Shown piece after piece: positions 33,300-42,718 of a DNA stretch of 64,000 nt. The stretch's first letter is position 1, and each line of letters starts with the position of its first letter. This DNA is from Sphingobacterium spiritivorum ATCC 33861 (GTDB lineage Bacteria > Bacteroidota > Bacteroidia > Sphingobacteriales > Sphingobacteriaceae), in NCBI RefSeq assembly GCF_000143765.1, contig NZ_GL379770.1:1824903-1888902 (forward strand), given 5' to 3'. Below the pieces are notes generated by a model. That model searched no databases. It was not told where the DNA came from and worked only from the letters and a program-made list of their open reading frames with translations. The translations under genes were made by a program, and so were the position numbers.

Positions 33300-34712
33300 A
33301 TGCATGTTAAATGTAAACACACAAAAAGTCTATATTTTTTTCCTATTATATTGCTTTTTATATCTGGTTGCAGTGCATTAATAAAAGCGCCTACCAGGCA
33401 GGAGCCTTCTACATTTGGAGAAGTGACTCCCTATACCAGAATGTTAAGAACGCTTCCTGTCCCCAAAGAAAAAACAGTAGTTGCCGTATACAAATTCAAA
33501 GATCAGACCGGACAATATAAAGCCTCCGATAATATATCAAACTGGAGTACTGCTATTCCGCAAGGTACTACATCCATCCTGCTCAAAGCGCTGGAAGATT
33601 CCAGGTGGTTTACAACCATTGAACGTGAAAATATAAGTGATCTGCTCAATGAGCGGCAGATCATTAAATCAACACGGCAGGAATATGCAAATCTGCAGAA
33701 TCAAAACACTGCGACTTCCCCGATATTCCCCCCTCTTCTATTTGCAGGGCTGATTATCGAAGGAGGTATTATTTCCTATGATTTTAATCTTGTGACAGGC
33801 GGAGTCGGTGCCCGTTACTTTGGCATAGGAGGCGGCACTCAATACCGTCAGGATCGTATCTCGGTATATCTGCGGGCCGTATCTACCAATAACGGCATGA
33901 TACTCAAGACTGTATACACTTCCAAAACTATACTATCACAGTCAGTAAACGCTTCTTTCTTCCGCTACGTCGATCCCGAACGTTTACTGGAGGCCGAAAT
34001 AGGGTTTACTAAAAATGAACCTGTGCATCTGGCTGTAAAAGAAGCAATAGAGAAAGCGGTGTATTCCTTGATTATGGAAGGATATAAGGAGAATTTGTGG
34101 ATGGTAAATGATCAGCAGAAAATTGAATTCAACGACCTTCTTGAATCTTACCTGCAGGAAAAACAACTCAATGATAATCTCAGGATAGACGGAAGAATAT
34201 TAAATCCCAAAAGAGGTAATATAGGGCTCTATCTTGGAGCCGGCGGTCATACCCTTAAAGGTGATTATAAAAATAGTCGGACGCGGATAGGCCCTCAGGC
34301 AGGTATACGGCTGTTTATTAACGACAGGCTCAGTCTCGGAATAGCGCATTCGGCTTTTTATCTGGAAAATAAAGAAATTTTTAAGAAAAAATCTAACAGT
34401 ACGGATATCAATATGGAATATATTTTTATGCCGGATGATAACCTGTCCCCTTATATCTATAGCGGATTTGCATTGACTGGTCTCAGTAGTCGGTATCTAA
34501 GCCCTGTTTATCCCTTTTTTAATGTCGGATCCGGAATTGAATATCTTCCGCACCATAGCTTTGGTATCCGTGGATTCGGAGGGTACGACTTCGGATTTAA
34601 AGACAATCTGGACGGTTATGTCGGCGGAAAAAGAAAAGACAATATATTCCGTTTCGGAATTGGTATTCAATACTATTTCGATACAAAAACTAAAAAAAAT
34701 AAGCCTAAGTAG
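33300..34712 (+). CDS. csgG: CsgG curli secretion channel with extra C-terminal barrel-like domain
   Basis: This 470-residue lipoprotein (lipobox FISGC, C24) is CsgG over its first ~290 residues. It has TVVAVYKFKDQTGQYKA, NWSTAIPQGTTSILLKALED, SRWFTTIERENISDLLNERQ, GGVGARYFGIGGGTQYRQD, VYTSKTILSQSVNASFFRYV and RLLEAEIGFTKNEPVHLAV, all aligning with E. coli CsgG, a nonameric 36-strand channel. About 180 extra residues follow, with alternating strands (IGLYLGAGGHTLKG, IGPQAGIRLFINDRLSLGIA, YIYSGFALTGLSSRYLS) and an ending FRFGIGIQYYFDTKT, like an OmpA/OMP_b-brl barrel. E. coli CsgG ends at about 277 residues. In the constriction loop, Phe56 of E. coli appears as Trp (NWS for NFS) and Tyr51 appears absent. 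Confidence 0.92.
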   Translation: MHVKCKHTKSLYFFPIILLFISGCSALIKAPTRQEPSTFGEVTPYTRMLRTLPVPKEKTVVAVYKFKDQTGQYKASDNISNWSTAIPQGTTSILLKALEDSRWFTTIERENISDLLNERQIIKSTRQEYANLQNQNTATSPIFPPLLFAGLIIEGGIISYDFNLVTGGVGARYFGIGGGTQYRQDRISVYLRAVSTNNGMILKTVYTSKTILSQSVNASFFRYVDPERLLEAEIGFTKNEPVHLAVKEAIEKAVYSLIMEGYKENLWMVNDQQKIEFNDLLESYLQEKQLNDNLRIDGRILNPKRGNIGLYLGAGGHTLKGDYKNSRTRIGPQAGIRLFINDRLSLGIAHSAFYLENKEIFKKKSNSTDINMEYIFMPDDNLSPYIYSGFALTGLSSRYLSPVYPFFNVGSGIEYLPHHSFGIRGFGGYDFGFKDNLDGYVGGKRKDNIFRFGIGIQYYFDTKTKKNKPK

Positions 34713-34713
34713 C

Positions 34714-36210
34714 ATGAAAACATATCTAAAACTCGGCCTGGCAATATTCATCATTTACTTTTACTGCACAGGCTGCAGCGAAGAACTCATTGAAAAAACT
34801 GTAACCGCCACCGTCAAGGGAATGGTCGTAAAGTTCAAAACAAATGAACCTCTTGCTAATGTAAAAATTACGTCGTCGCCAACCACACAGACAGTCTTCT
34901 CTGCTTCTGACGGGACATTTGAAATTAAGGGTATGCCTTTGGGTGATTATGCAATAAAAGCAGAATTGAATGGCTATGTAACAGAAATAAAGGGAGCCAA
35001 CCTTACAAACGCAGATCAATCGGTGAGTCTGGTTTTCGAAATGAAAGATGACAAGTCATTAAACTCTCCTCCAACAGTACCGCAACTCATTAGTCCGGCT
35101 GATAACGCAATAAATTTACCTCTTAGTGTCAAACTGACATGGAATTGTACAGATCCTGATGAAGACAGTCTCAGCTATAGATTGATTATCAAGAACAATA
35201 AATCTGGAGACATCCGCGATATTAAAAATATTAAAGATAAATCATATCAACTGGAAAATCTGGAATATGGTACGAGTTATTTTTGGCAGGTTGTTGCGTC
35301 TGACAGTATTCACGCTGAAGTATTCAGTCCTTCATATAAATTAACTACTTCGGAGACCCCTCAGAACAGATTTCATTATGTCAGAAAATCGGGTGATAAT
35401 TATCTGATCGTTTCATCTGATGAGAACAATCAGTCTTTTAATCTGACAAGTAACCAAACAAATTCACTACGAGTCAGAAAAAGTAATGTTGCCGGAGTGC
35501 TCGCCTTTATCCGGGTCACAGATGGTAATGCGCATATTTTTACAACTAAAGCCGATGGCTCAGCACTATCCAGAGTTACGACTATCCCGATTGCAGGATT
35601 CAATATTACTGAACTGGATTTTGCCTGGAGTGCAAATGGTAAAGAAATAGTGTATCCGAATTTTGATAAACTATATCGGGTAAATAAGGACGGAAGTGGT
35701 ACGGAGATGATTTACCGCACACCAGACGGAAGCTTTATATCAGAATGCGACTGGAGTAATGACGGCTCCAAAATAGCACTGAAAACCAACGATATAGATG
35801 GATACAAAACAAAGATATATGTTATTGATATATTAGGAAATGTACAACATAGTATATTGGAGAATGTAAAAGGAGCTGCAGGAGGTATAAATTTTTCAGT
35901 AAGCGGAGACAAAATACTCTATACGCATGATATATCAGGATATGAAAGTCAGGATTACAGACAATTGAAAAGCCATATTTTTCTCTATAACTTAGTTGAT
36001 AATACAAAAACAGATTTATCAGCATTTACAAAGATACCTGCCGGATACAATGATCTTGATGCCAGATTCTCGCCGAACGAAGCAGAGGTTATTTTCACAC
36101 AGACCTCCAATGACGGAATTTCTCAGAAAGATATTTATAAGATTGCAATCACAAACGAAACATCCCGAAAGTTATTATTTACAAATGCTTGGATGCCGGA
36201 TTGGGAATAG
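34714..36210 (+). CDS. Lipoprotein with carboxypeptidase-type domain and TolB-like beta-propeller
   Basis: The start is ATG 34714, one base past the CsgG stop, with the lipobox YCTGC (C21), giving 498 residues. Domains in order: a carboxypeptidase-regulatory-like Ig fold (about residues 33-105, ANVKITSSPTTQTVFSASDG), a fibronectin-type or cadherin-like module (~115-215, with TWNCTDPDEDSLSYRLIIK), and a TolB/WD40-like beta-propeller (~230-490, with blades such as DFAWSANGKEIVYPNFDKLY and DARFSPNEAEVIFTQTSNDG). It is likely anchored in the outer membrane on either face. It is the last gene of the curli operon and its near-overlap with csgG implies co-translation. A role in curli assembly is inferred from position; no curli homologue is known to me with this architecture. 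Confidence 0.82.
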   Translation: MKTYLKLGLAIFIIYFYCTGCSEELIEKTVTATVKGMVVKFKTNEPLANVKITSSPTTQTVFSASDGTFEIKGMPLGDYAIKAELNGYVTEIKGANLTNADQSVSLVFEMKDDKSLNSPPTVPQLISPADNAINLPLSVKLTWNCTDPDEDSLSYRLIIKNNKSGDIRDIKNIKDKSYQLENLEYGTSYFWQVVASDSIHAEVFSPSYKLTTSETPQNRFHYVRKSGDNYLIVSSDENNQSFNLTSNQTNSLRVRKSNVAGVLAFIRVTDGNAHIFTTKADGSALSRVTTIPIAGFNITELDFAWSANGKEIVYPNFDKLYRVNKDGSGTEMIYRTPDGSFISECDWSNDGSKIALKTNDIDGYKTKIYVIDILGNVQHSILENVKGAAGGINFSVSGDKILYTHDISGYESQDYRQLKSHIFLYNLVDNTKTDLSAFTKIPAGYNDLDARFSPNEAEVIFTQTSNDGISQKDIYKIAITNETSRKLLFTNAWMPDWE

Positions 36211-36229
36211 CAAAGAAGTATATACTCCT

Positions 36230-36877
36230 TCAAATAAGATCGTATTGTATGGCCAGGCGAAGTAACCCCAGGGAATTTTTAATATTAAGCTTTTGAAAGA
36301 TATTCTTCCGATGTGTTTCTACAGTGTTAAAGCTGATAAATAATTTTTCCGAAATAACTTTACTATTGTGTCCATCACAAATAAGCTGAATAATTTGAAT
36401 TTCACGATTAGTAAGTCTTCCCAGAATAGTCGCCACATCTTTAGGTTCTGCATCATTTGAAGAATATGAAAACCTTTCCAGAATACGCCTGCGTAAATCC
36501 TCTCCCATGTAGACTTCCCCCTTTTGGATGCACGCGATAGCATGCAGGATTTCCTGACAATTATTATGCTTATCTATAAAACCGCTGATCCCCTGACGAA
36601 AGAGTTCATTTACTTTACGCACACTATTTTCTCCGCTCAGAATTAGTATTTTAGTCTGTTGTAACTTTTCTTTGACATACTTAATAAGCTCACAGACACT
36701 GCCATCTGAAAATCTTGTCTCTGTGATGATGAGGTCAGTCTCATTCTGTTGAAGCCATAATACAGCTTCGGCAACATTATTTGCAAATCCTGCAATATTA
36801 CCCCAGCCATTTTTTCGCAATACATTAGCGACTCCCTCAATAGCAATACATTGTTGATCTACAATGAAAATTTTCAT
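36230..36877 (-). CDS. NarL-type response regulator with Glu at the phosphoacceptor site
   Basis: This 215-residue protein has an N-terminal receiver-like domain (KIFIVDQQCIAIEGVANVL) and a C-terminal LuxR/NarL helix-turn-helix (LTNREIQIIQLICDGHNSKV then FNTVETHRKNIFQKLNIKN). The conserved Asp is replaced by Glu at residue 53 (DLIITETRF for DLVLMDIxM), and the acidic pair reads D7-Q8. S81 and K103 remain at the switch positions. Such regulators may act without phosphorylation or be locked active. It lies convergent with the curli operon, 19 bases from its end, and resembles in position and type CsgD, the FixJ/NarL-family master regulator of curli in enterobacteria. Its control of the curli operon is inferred. 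Confidence 0.88.
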   Translation of the reverse strand: MKIFIVDQQCIAIEGVANVLRKNGWGNIAGFANNVAEAVLWLQQNETDLIITETRFSDGSVCELIKYVKEKLQQTKILILSGENSVRKVNELFRQGISGFIDKHNNCQEILHAIACIQKGEVYMGEDLRRRILERFSYSSNDAEPKDVATILGRLTNREIQIIQLICDGHNSKVISEKLFISFNTVETHRKNIFQKLNIKNSLGLLRLAIQYDLI

Positions 36878-37456
36878 TTCTTATAATTTCAATATTAATG
36901 ACTTAAACCACAACATCTACTCATAAGGAATATTCCCGGATCCTGATTATAATAAAGAATAAATTAATAGCAATTGTTTAGGCTAAAAACGATACTATAG
37001 TTAGTGTAAATATTTTAACAAAATATAATTCAATCTGAAAATTCGCTTAATCGTTTCTTACATGTAAAATCCAATCAAAAATATAATTCTGATTTGAATT
37101 GAAAAATAAAGAATAAAGCGATAAAAATTTAAACAAATTACATTCTTTAAGTAAAGAAAAGCAGTACTCTAAAATTTTTATAAATTATTACTGGACGACA
37201 TAAAGCCAACACTGATTGTCAGCTATCAGAAAAATTAATTTTAAACCTTTGCAACCTTATATTTTTCGAATATATTGGTTATTCATTCCCAGCACAATAT
37301 ACAATATATATAATTTAATACGAAGAAAAATACTGCCCCTAAAATGTAGAAAAATGGCCACAATCTAAAAATTATTAAGAAAAGGTATTCATTAGCACAT
37401 AAAAAAAATAAGGACAGCCTGCAGGCTGTCCTCAAGTTTAGATTCGAACAGTTCTT
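36878..37456. other. AT-rich intergenic region
   Basis: This 579-base stretch is strongly AT-rich with no ORF of note. It should hold the promoter of the minus-strand response regulator, but only isolated -7-like matches (for example the reverse complement of 37076-37083) without a partner TTG are visible. The terminator of the first SusC/SusD operon is at 37401-37432. Confidence 0.5.
37401..37432 (-). terminator. Intrinsic terminator of the first SusC/SusD locus
   Basis: AGGACAGCC and GGCTGTCCT (37411-37432) form a 9-bp palindromic stem, followed on the minus strand by a run of Ts (complement of 37401-37410). It lies about 25 bases past the SusD stop. Confidence 0.88.
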
Positions 37457-38971
37457 CTAATTATAGCCGGGATTCTGCTTGATCACCCCATTACTTTGAT
37501 TAATAGCTTCACGTGGCAGCGGATAAAGTACAAACTCTGGTTTAGCCACTGTAGATCCCTGATCTATCGCCCTTTTGATATATAATCCCCAACGGATCAG
37601 ATCATCTCTGCGCCAGCCCTCTGCCCACAACTCAAACAAACGTTCGTCCTGTATCTTTTCCAGAAACTGCGCTTTATTTAAGCCGGAAGGAAGATCCGGA
37701 AGACCTGCACGCTGACGGACCAGATTGACTGCCGTATATGCTTCTTCTGTAGGTCCTCCCTTATCTTCATTTATACTTTCAGCCAGCATCAGCAGGACAT
37801 CCGCATAGCGGTATACCGGAAAATCTACGGCACTGTTCTGCGAGTTGATCTTAGACGGATCCGGAGCGAACTTCATCGGAACAGCTCCACGATCTCCTAT
37901 AGCACGTGCATCTTTGTAGATAATATTTCCATTGGCATCCTTGCCAATAGGATACTTTTCCAATATTAGTGTAAGCCGCTTATCCCGTTTATCAAATTTA
38001 TCATATGCCGTCCAGCGCATCTTATATCCTCCCCAGGCAGTTAATGGTATTCCTGACGGATCTTTATAATCGGCTGGTAAAGCATGAGCAAGCCACATAT
38101 TTGTATATTGATCGCCTCCTGTCGCCGTACATACAATAGGAAGTATAATTTCCGGAGAAGCTCCTCCTTTATTATTGATGTTGAACAAATCCTGATAATT
38201 GGGCTGAAGAGAATAGCCCATACTTTTTATCTGTTGGCCGGCGGCCACAGCCTTGTCCCATTGTTTTTCATGCATATACAATTTCATAAGACCTGTTAAT
38301 ACAGCCGCTTTAGAAAACCGTCCGTAGTCTCCGCCTGTCCATCTATCCGGGAGTACTGCTGCTGCTGCGAGATAATCATCTTCTATCTGCTTGACCATCT
38401 GCGCACTGGATGGTCTGGGAACAGGAGCTGCTTTAGGATCAGCAGCTATCTTCGCATCCGTAATAATAGTCAAGGGGCCGTAAGCAAAATACAGCATCAT
38501 GGCGTAATTCGCCCTGAGTGCTTTCAGTTCACCTGTATAACGCTTTTTAAGATTTTCATCCATTGCGACCTTTTCCATATCATCCAATGTAATGGCAATA
38601 CGTGAAATAAACGGTAGATAGCGACCATAATGGTCTGTCACCCAGGCAAAATCCGGAGAAAAGTTAAGCACAGGCATTCTCTGCCAGTCTCCTCCCCAGG
38701 CACAATCCCCCTCATCAGTAGAAATAAAGTTTTGTGCACGCCAGGAGAGAGATGCTGAAGTCCAGCCTCCCTGCCAGTCTGTACCACCAACCAAGCCTGT
38801 GTAAGCTGTCGTTACTGCGGCACCAATACCTTCGGGGGTCATTACTACATTATTCAAGTCACCATAGGAGACATAATCTAAACCTTTTTCGCAGCTACTA
38901 AATAATGATAATCCGACGCAAAGGCAGGATACCGCGAAACATCTGTATCTGTTAATTTTAGTTTTCATCAT
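37457..38971 (-). CDS. SusD/RagB-family outer-membrane lipoprotein
   Basis: This 504-residue lipoprotein has a lipobox (LFSSC near residue 27) and the SusD fold: tetratricopeptide-like helices (LKALRANYAMMLYFAYGPLT), variable loops, and the conserved C-terminal block with LPSGLNKAQFLEKIQDER followed by LFELWAEGWRRDDLIRWG. SusD proteins lid the SusC transporter and bind the substrate at the surface. The typical ending YPLPREAINQS is seen. It is encoded 71 bases after susC on the same strand. The substrate is unknown because no catabolic enzyme is in this locus. Confidence 0.93.
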   Translation of the reverse strand: MMKTKINRYRCFAVSCLCVGLSLFSSCEKGLDYVSYGDLNNVVMTPEGIGAAVTTAYTGLVGGTDWQGGWTSASLSWRAQNFISTDEGDCAWGGDWQRMPVLNFSPDFAWVTDHYGRYLPFISRIAITLDDMEKVAMDENLKKRYTGELKALRANYAMMLYFAYGPLTIITDAKIAADPKAAPVPRPSSAQMVKQIEDDYLAAAAVLPDRWTGGDYGRFSKAAVLTGLMKLYMHEKQWDKAVAAGQQIKSMGYSLQPNYQDLFNINNKGGASPEIILPIVCTATGGDQYTNMWLAHALPADYKDPSGIPLTAWGGYKMRWTAYDKFDKRDKRLTLILEKYPIGKDANGNIIYKDARAIGDRGAVPMKFAPDPSKINSQNSAVDFPVYRYADVLLMLAESINEDKGGPTEEAYTAVNLVRQRAGLPDLPSGLNKAQFLEKIQDERLFELWAEGWRRDDLIRWGLYIKRAIDQGSTVAKPEFVLYPLPREAINQSNGVIKQNPGYN

Positions 38972-39042
38972 TTATATATTTTAAACGTATAAATAGTGAT
39001 TAGGATTGACCCTGCTGACTGTTAACACGTTGTATGTTTTAA

Positions 39043-42000
39043 TTAGAATGAAGCATTTAGACCAAAGACATAACTTCTTACCATCGGATAAAAGTTATCC
39101 ATTCTTAGTTCCGGATCAAAAACAGGATACTTTGTAATTGTAAAAGCATTCTGTACATCAAAGGAAACTCTCAAACTGGAAAACACCTTTTGCTTACTGA
39201 TCCAGTTGCTAGGAAATGAATAACCCAAAGTGATATTTCTGGCACGAAGAAAAGTAGCGTCTATCAACCAGTATGTGGATGCCCCCTGATATCCTCCATA
39301 AGAGGGATCGCTGAGCGAAGTAGGCATTGTTCCATCAGTATTAAAAATACTCCAGACTGGTTCTGGTGTAGGCATAGCATTCCATCCGAAGCCATTCATA
39401 CTTCCATCCCCTGCACGAATTCCGGGAACAGGAGACCATCGTTTTTGTTTCAGACCAGAAAGGTAGATATTCAGGTCAAATCCCTTATAATGAAAGGTAT
39501 TTCCCAAACCAAAGTTGAGTGTTGGTTCAGCATTACCTAATAACATCTTATCTGCATCAGTGATTTTTCCATCCGGCTGTCCTGTTAGTTTACCGTTGGT
39601 ATCAAATCCATTAATATCTTTAATAATTACTCCTCCCGGCAGCATTCCCGGCATATGCGCAGGTGCTTCACCAAATTTACCAGTAAAGAAACCATCAGCT
39701 ACAAAACCATAGATGGGATTGTATAAGGCATTACTGCCTGTCGCGATCTCGTATGCCTTAAGACTTTTTAAAGCCATATCCGTGCGCTCTACCCAGTAAT
39801 TCTTGTAATGAGAAAGATTTATACGGCTAGACCAGCTAAATCCACCTTCATCTTCCTCCCGTATATTTTTGGATTCCAGACTGATCTCATATCCTGTAGA
39901 TCGGGTCTTACCGGCATTTCCAAATACACCTTCAATAATAAATCCCTTAGAGTAAGGAATAAATACAATCAGGTTACGAATGGTTTTATTAAAATAATCT
40001 ACCGAACCGGATAGTCGGTTGTTTAATAGAGCGAAATCGGTACCTACATTAAATTCTCCAGCAGTTTCCCAGGTCAGATTTGGGCTGGCATCCCGCGTTT
40101 TTATAAGGCCTGAACTTACGTTATTGGGTCCGAAATAACCATTTACTCCTGATAAATATTGTTCAAATGCTGAAGAACCGAAAGAACTGTTTCCGGTTTC
40201 GCCATATCCGGCACGCAATTTTAGGAAAGAAACAACCGTAGCGTCTTTTAGCCAGTTCTCATCAGATAGTACCCACCCTGCAGATACTGCAGGGAAATAT
40301 CTCCATTTTTTGTTTTTCGCAAAAATGGATGACCCATCTCGTCTCACAGATGCCTGTAAAGTAATGTTGTCTCTGTAAGTATAGATAGCCCGTGCAAAAT
40401 AAGAAGCCCAGGTTGTCTCACTTTTATATGAACCTACCACGGGTTTGTCAGACTGTCCGAAGAACAAGTTGAAATAGCTAACTAAATCCGATAGAAAATT
40501 TTGATTCCCGGCATTAAATCCTTCCCAGTTTGTTTTTTGGAAAGAATATCCTGCAACAGCGTTCAAATGGTGTAATTCACCTATATTCTTATCGTAATTC
40601 AACGTATATTCAAATAGTTTGGATTGTGATTCGGATTGGGCGATAGACGCCGCGCCATTAGACTGACTACCGTAAAGAAATGTTCTGGGAAAATAATTAG
40701 AGCGTTTCGCATTTGACTGATCATAGCTGAAACTGGCTTTTGCTTTCAATCCCTCCATAATCTTCCACTCTCCATATGCATTGGTCAGCACCCTATTTGA
40801 CTTGGTAAGATCCGTAACCGTCTCATAAGACAGCGGATTAGGAATAGCTCCATAATATGGGCTTATCGGATAACCACCCTTATCATCGCGCAGCGGTACA
40901 TCCGGAGACCAGTAAATAGCTGCAGTAATTATACCGCCATTTTCAAATTGTCCATTCGTGACGGTATTATTAGCAAGGGAGTTGGACACTATGATATTCG
41001 CTCCTATATTCACCTTATCAGATACCTGATGCTCCAGATTTATGCGACCATTGTACCGTTTATAATCAGTACCTATCAGTACACCCCGCTGATCAAAGTA
41101 ATTTCCCGATGCAAAATAGTGAGTCTTGTCATTACCTCCGGACATGGAAATATTATGCTGCTGCGTGTAGCCTCTGCGGATAATAGCCTCTGTAGCGGTT
41201 TGTGCATCGACCGCATTATCAATCTGTTGCTGTGTATAGATTGGTACAAAAGGATCTTTTACAGCAGATGCATCTTTATTGCCATAATATGGTCCTACAC
41301 CATTCTTCATATACCAGACTTCTTCTTTCAGCAGGTTACGTTGTCGCATATATTCCTTAGTGCCGAAGACCTCATACATTTTATCGACATTTTGAATTCC
41401 GTAACTACCAGAGTACTCAAGTGCTGACTTTCCATTTTTACCTTTTTTTGTTGTCAACAATACAACCCCTGCTCCGGCACGTGCACCATAAATAGAAGCC
41501 GCACTGGCATCTTTCAGAAACTGTATAGACTCGAGGTCATTGGGATTGATAAAGTTTAACGGTGATTTATCTACGCCACCGGATACATATTTGGAGCCTA
41601 TTCCTCCGGCCATGTTAGGTTGCCCTGCATTATCATTTATAGGTACTCCATCCAGTACATACAGTACACCTGCATTAGCAGAAGATGGATTACTCCGGAT
41701 CTGCACCTTCACACCTGCGCCCGGCTGACCTGTTTCCTGAATAACCTGTACTCCGGCTGCTTTTCCTTGTAAAGTTTGCAGAAAACTGGAAGCAACGCTT
41801 AAATTAAGATCTTTTGCCTCAACCTTTGCGATAGCACCGGTAACATTTTTTGATTTAATAGCTCCATAACCGATCACAGTAACTTCAGAAATTTCATTAC
41901 TAGCTGCAGATAACGATATCTCAAGATGAGAATCGCCTGTATAAGTAATCTCTTTAGTCTGATAACTCACATGACGAATGATCAATGTCTGTCCGGATAA

Positions 42001-42534
42001 CACTTCAATAGTAAATTTTCCGGAAGCGTCCGTCTGCACAACCTTATTACTTTCTTTTACACGTACTACGACATTAGGCAGAGGCTTTCCGTTTTCATCT
42101 TTAACAATCCCCGTAACCACTTCTGACTTTGATTGTTTTACAGAAGCAATAGTTGAAGCAGCCTTTTCCTTACGTCGCAGAACGACCGTACTACCCTTTA
42201 TCTCATAGGTAAGTGGCTGATTTCTTACAAGTTCATTAAGCGTCTCCTTAATAGATCCGTCTTTAACATTTATATTAACAGGTTTAGTTCCCTCAAGATG
42301 ACTGTTTACATAGAAAAAATCATAACCTGTTTTAGTTTTAAGACTCTTAACGACTTTTTCAAGCGAAGCATTTGATTCTTTAAGTGATATCTTTTGTGCA
42401 CTTGCAGTTGCAGTTAGCTGAAGCGCTGATGTAACGACAATTACGCTCATAAGATATTTCTTTCCTGAAAAACGTGTGCCTGTAAATGACAAATTAAGAT
42501 ACTGTCCTTTTTGGGCAAATATAGGATTCCTCAT
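39043..42534 (-). CDS. SusC/RagA TonB-linked outer-membrane transporter with STN domain
   Basis: This 1163-residue protein has a secretin/TonB short N-terminal (STN) domain (about residues 50-120: LKTKTGYDFFYVNSHLEGTK, LVRNQPLTYEIKGSTVVLRR), the carboxypeptidase-like domain (about 138-213), the plug, and a 22-strand barrel with C-terminal FGLNASF. The TonB-linked signatures are present: LEVTVIGYG-like (ISEVTVIGYG) and the plug segment IQFLKDASAASIYGARAGAG. STN domains pass an occupancy signal to a FecR protein, and FecR and ECF sigma genes lie directly upstream. It forms the outer-membrane import pore with the adjacent SusD. Confidence 0.94.
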   Translation of the reverse strand: MRNPIFAQKGQYLNLSFTGTRFSGKKYLMSVIVVTSALQLTATASAQKISLKESNASLEKVVKSLKTKTGYDFFYVNSHLEGTKPVNINVKDGSIKETLNELVRNQPLTYEIKGSTVVLRRKEKAASTIASVKQSKSEVVTGIVKDENGKPLPNVVVRVKESNKVVQTDASGKFTIEVLSGQTLIIRHVSYQTKEITYTGDSHLEISLSAASNEISEVTVIGYGAIKSKNVTGAIAKVEAKDLNLSVASSFLQTLQGKAAGVQVIQETGQPGAGVKVQIRSNPSSANAGVLYVLDGVPINDNAGQPNMAGGIGSKYVSGGVDKSPLNFINPNDLESIQFLKDASAASIYGARAGAGVVLLTTKKGKNGKSALEYSGSYGIQNVDKMYEVFGTKEYMRQRNLLKEEVWYMKNGVGPYYGNKDASAVKDPFVPIYTQQQIDNAVDAQTATEAIIRRGYTQQHNISMSGGNDKTHYFASGNYFDQRGVLIGTDYKRYNGRINLEHQVSDKVNIGANIIVSNSLANNTVTNGQFENGGIITAAIYWSPDVPLRDDKGGYPISPYYGAIPNPLSYETVTDLTKSNRVLTNAYGEWKIMEGLKAKASFSYDQSNAKRSNYFPRTFLYGSQSNGAASIAQSESQSKLFEYTLNYDKNIGELHHLNAVAGYSFQKTNWEGFNAGNQNFLSDLVSYFNLFFGQSDKPVVGSYKSETTWASYFARAIYTYRDNITLQASVRRDGSSIFAKNKKWRYFPAVSAGWVLSDENWLKDATVVSFLKLRAGYGETGNSSFGSSAFEQYLSGVNGYFGPNNVSSGLIKTRDASPNLTWETAGEFNVGTDFALLNNRLSGSVDYFNKTIRNLIVFIPYSKGFIIEGVFGNAGKTRSTGYEISLESKNIREEDEGGFSWSSRINLSHYKNYWVERTDMALKSLKAYEIATGSNALYNPIYGFVADGFFTGKFGEAPAHMPGMLPGGVIIKDINGFDTNGKLTGQPDGKITDADKMLLGNAEPTLNFGLGNTFHYKGFDLNIYLSGLKQKRWSPVPGIRAGDGSMNGFGWNAMPTPEPVWSIFNTDGTMPTSLSDPSYGGYQGASTYWLIDATFLRARNITLGYSFPSNWISKQKVFSSLRVSFDVQNAFTITKYPVFDPELRMDNFYPMVRSYVFGLNASF

Positions 42535-42718
42535 AATGGTTTATAATTTAAAAATTGGATATTTAACTCGCATTCTCTTGCATCTGGGCGAATGCTTAAG
42601 ACCGGAAAACAACTTTTTCTACGGTCATTACCTGGAATTGGGATTAGTCTTTATGTTTCATATAAGATTAAATTTAGTTTTAGAATAATTAGTGTGAAGT
42701 GTGTTGTGTGTTTATTTA

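Noticed and set aside
40948-41427. 159-codon plus-strand frame inside the first SusC gene
   Set aside because: Antisense shadow of the transporter, without signal peptide or domain features.
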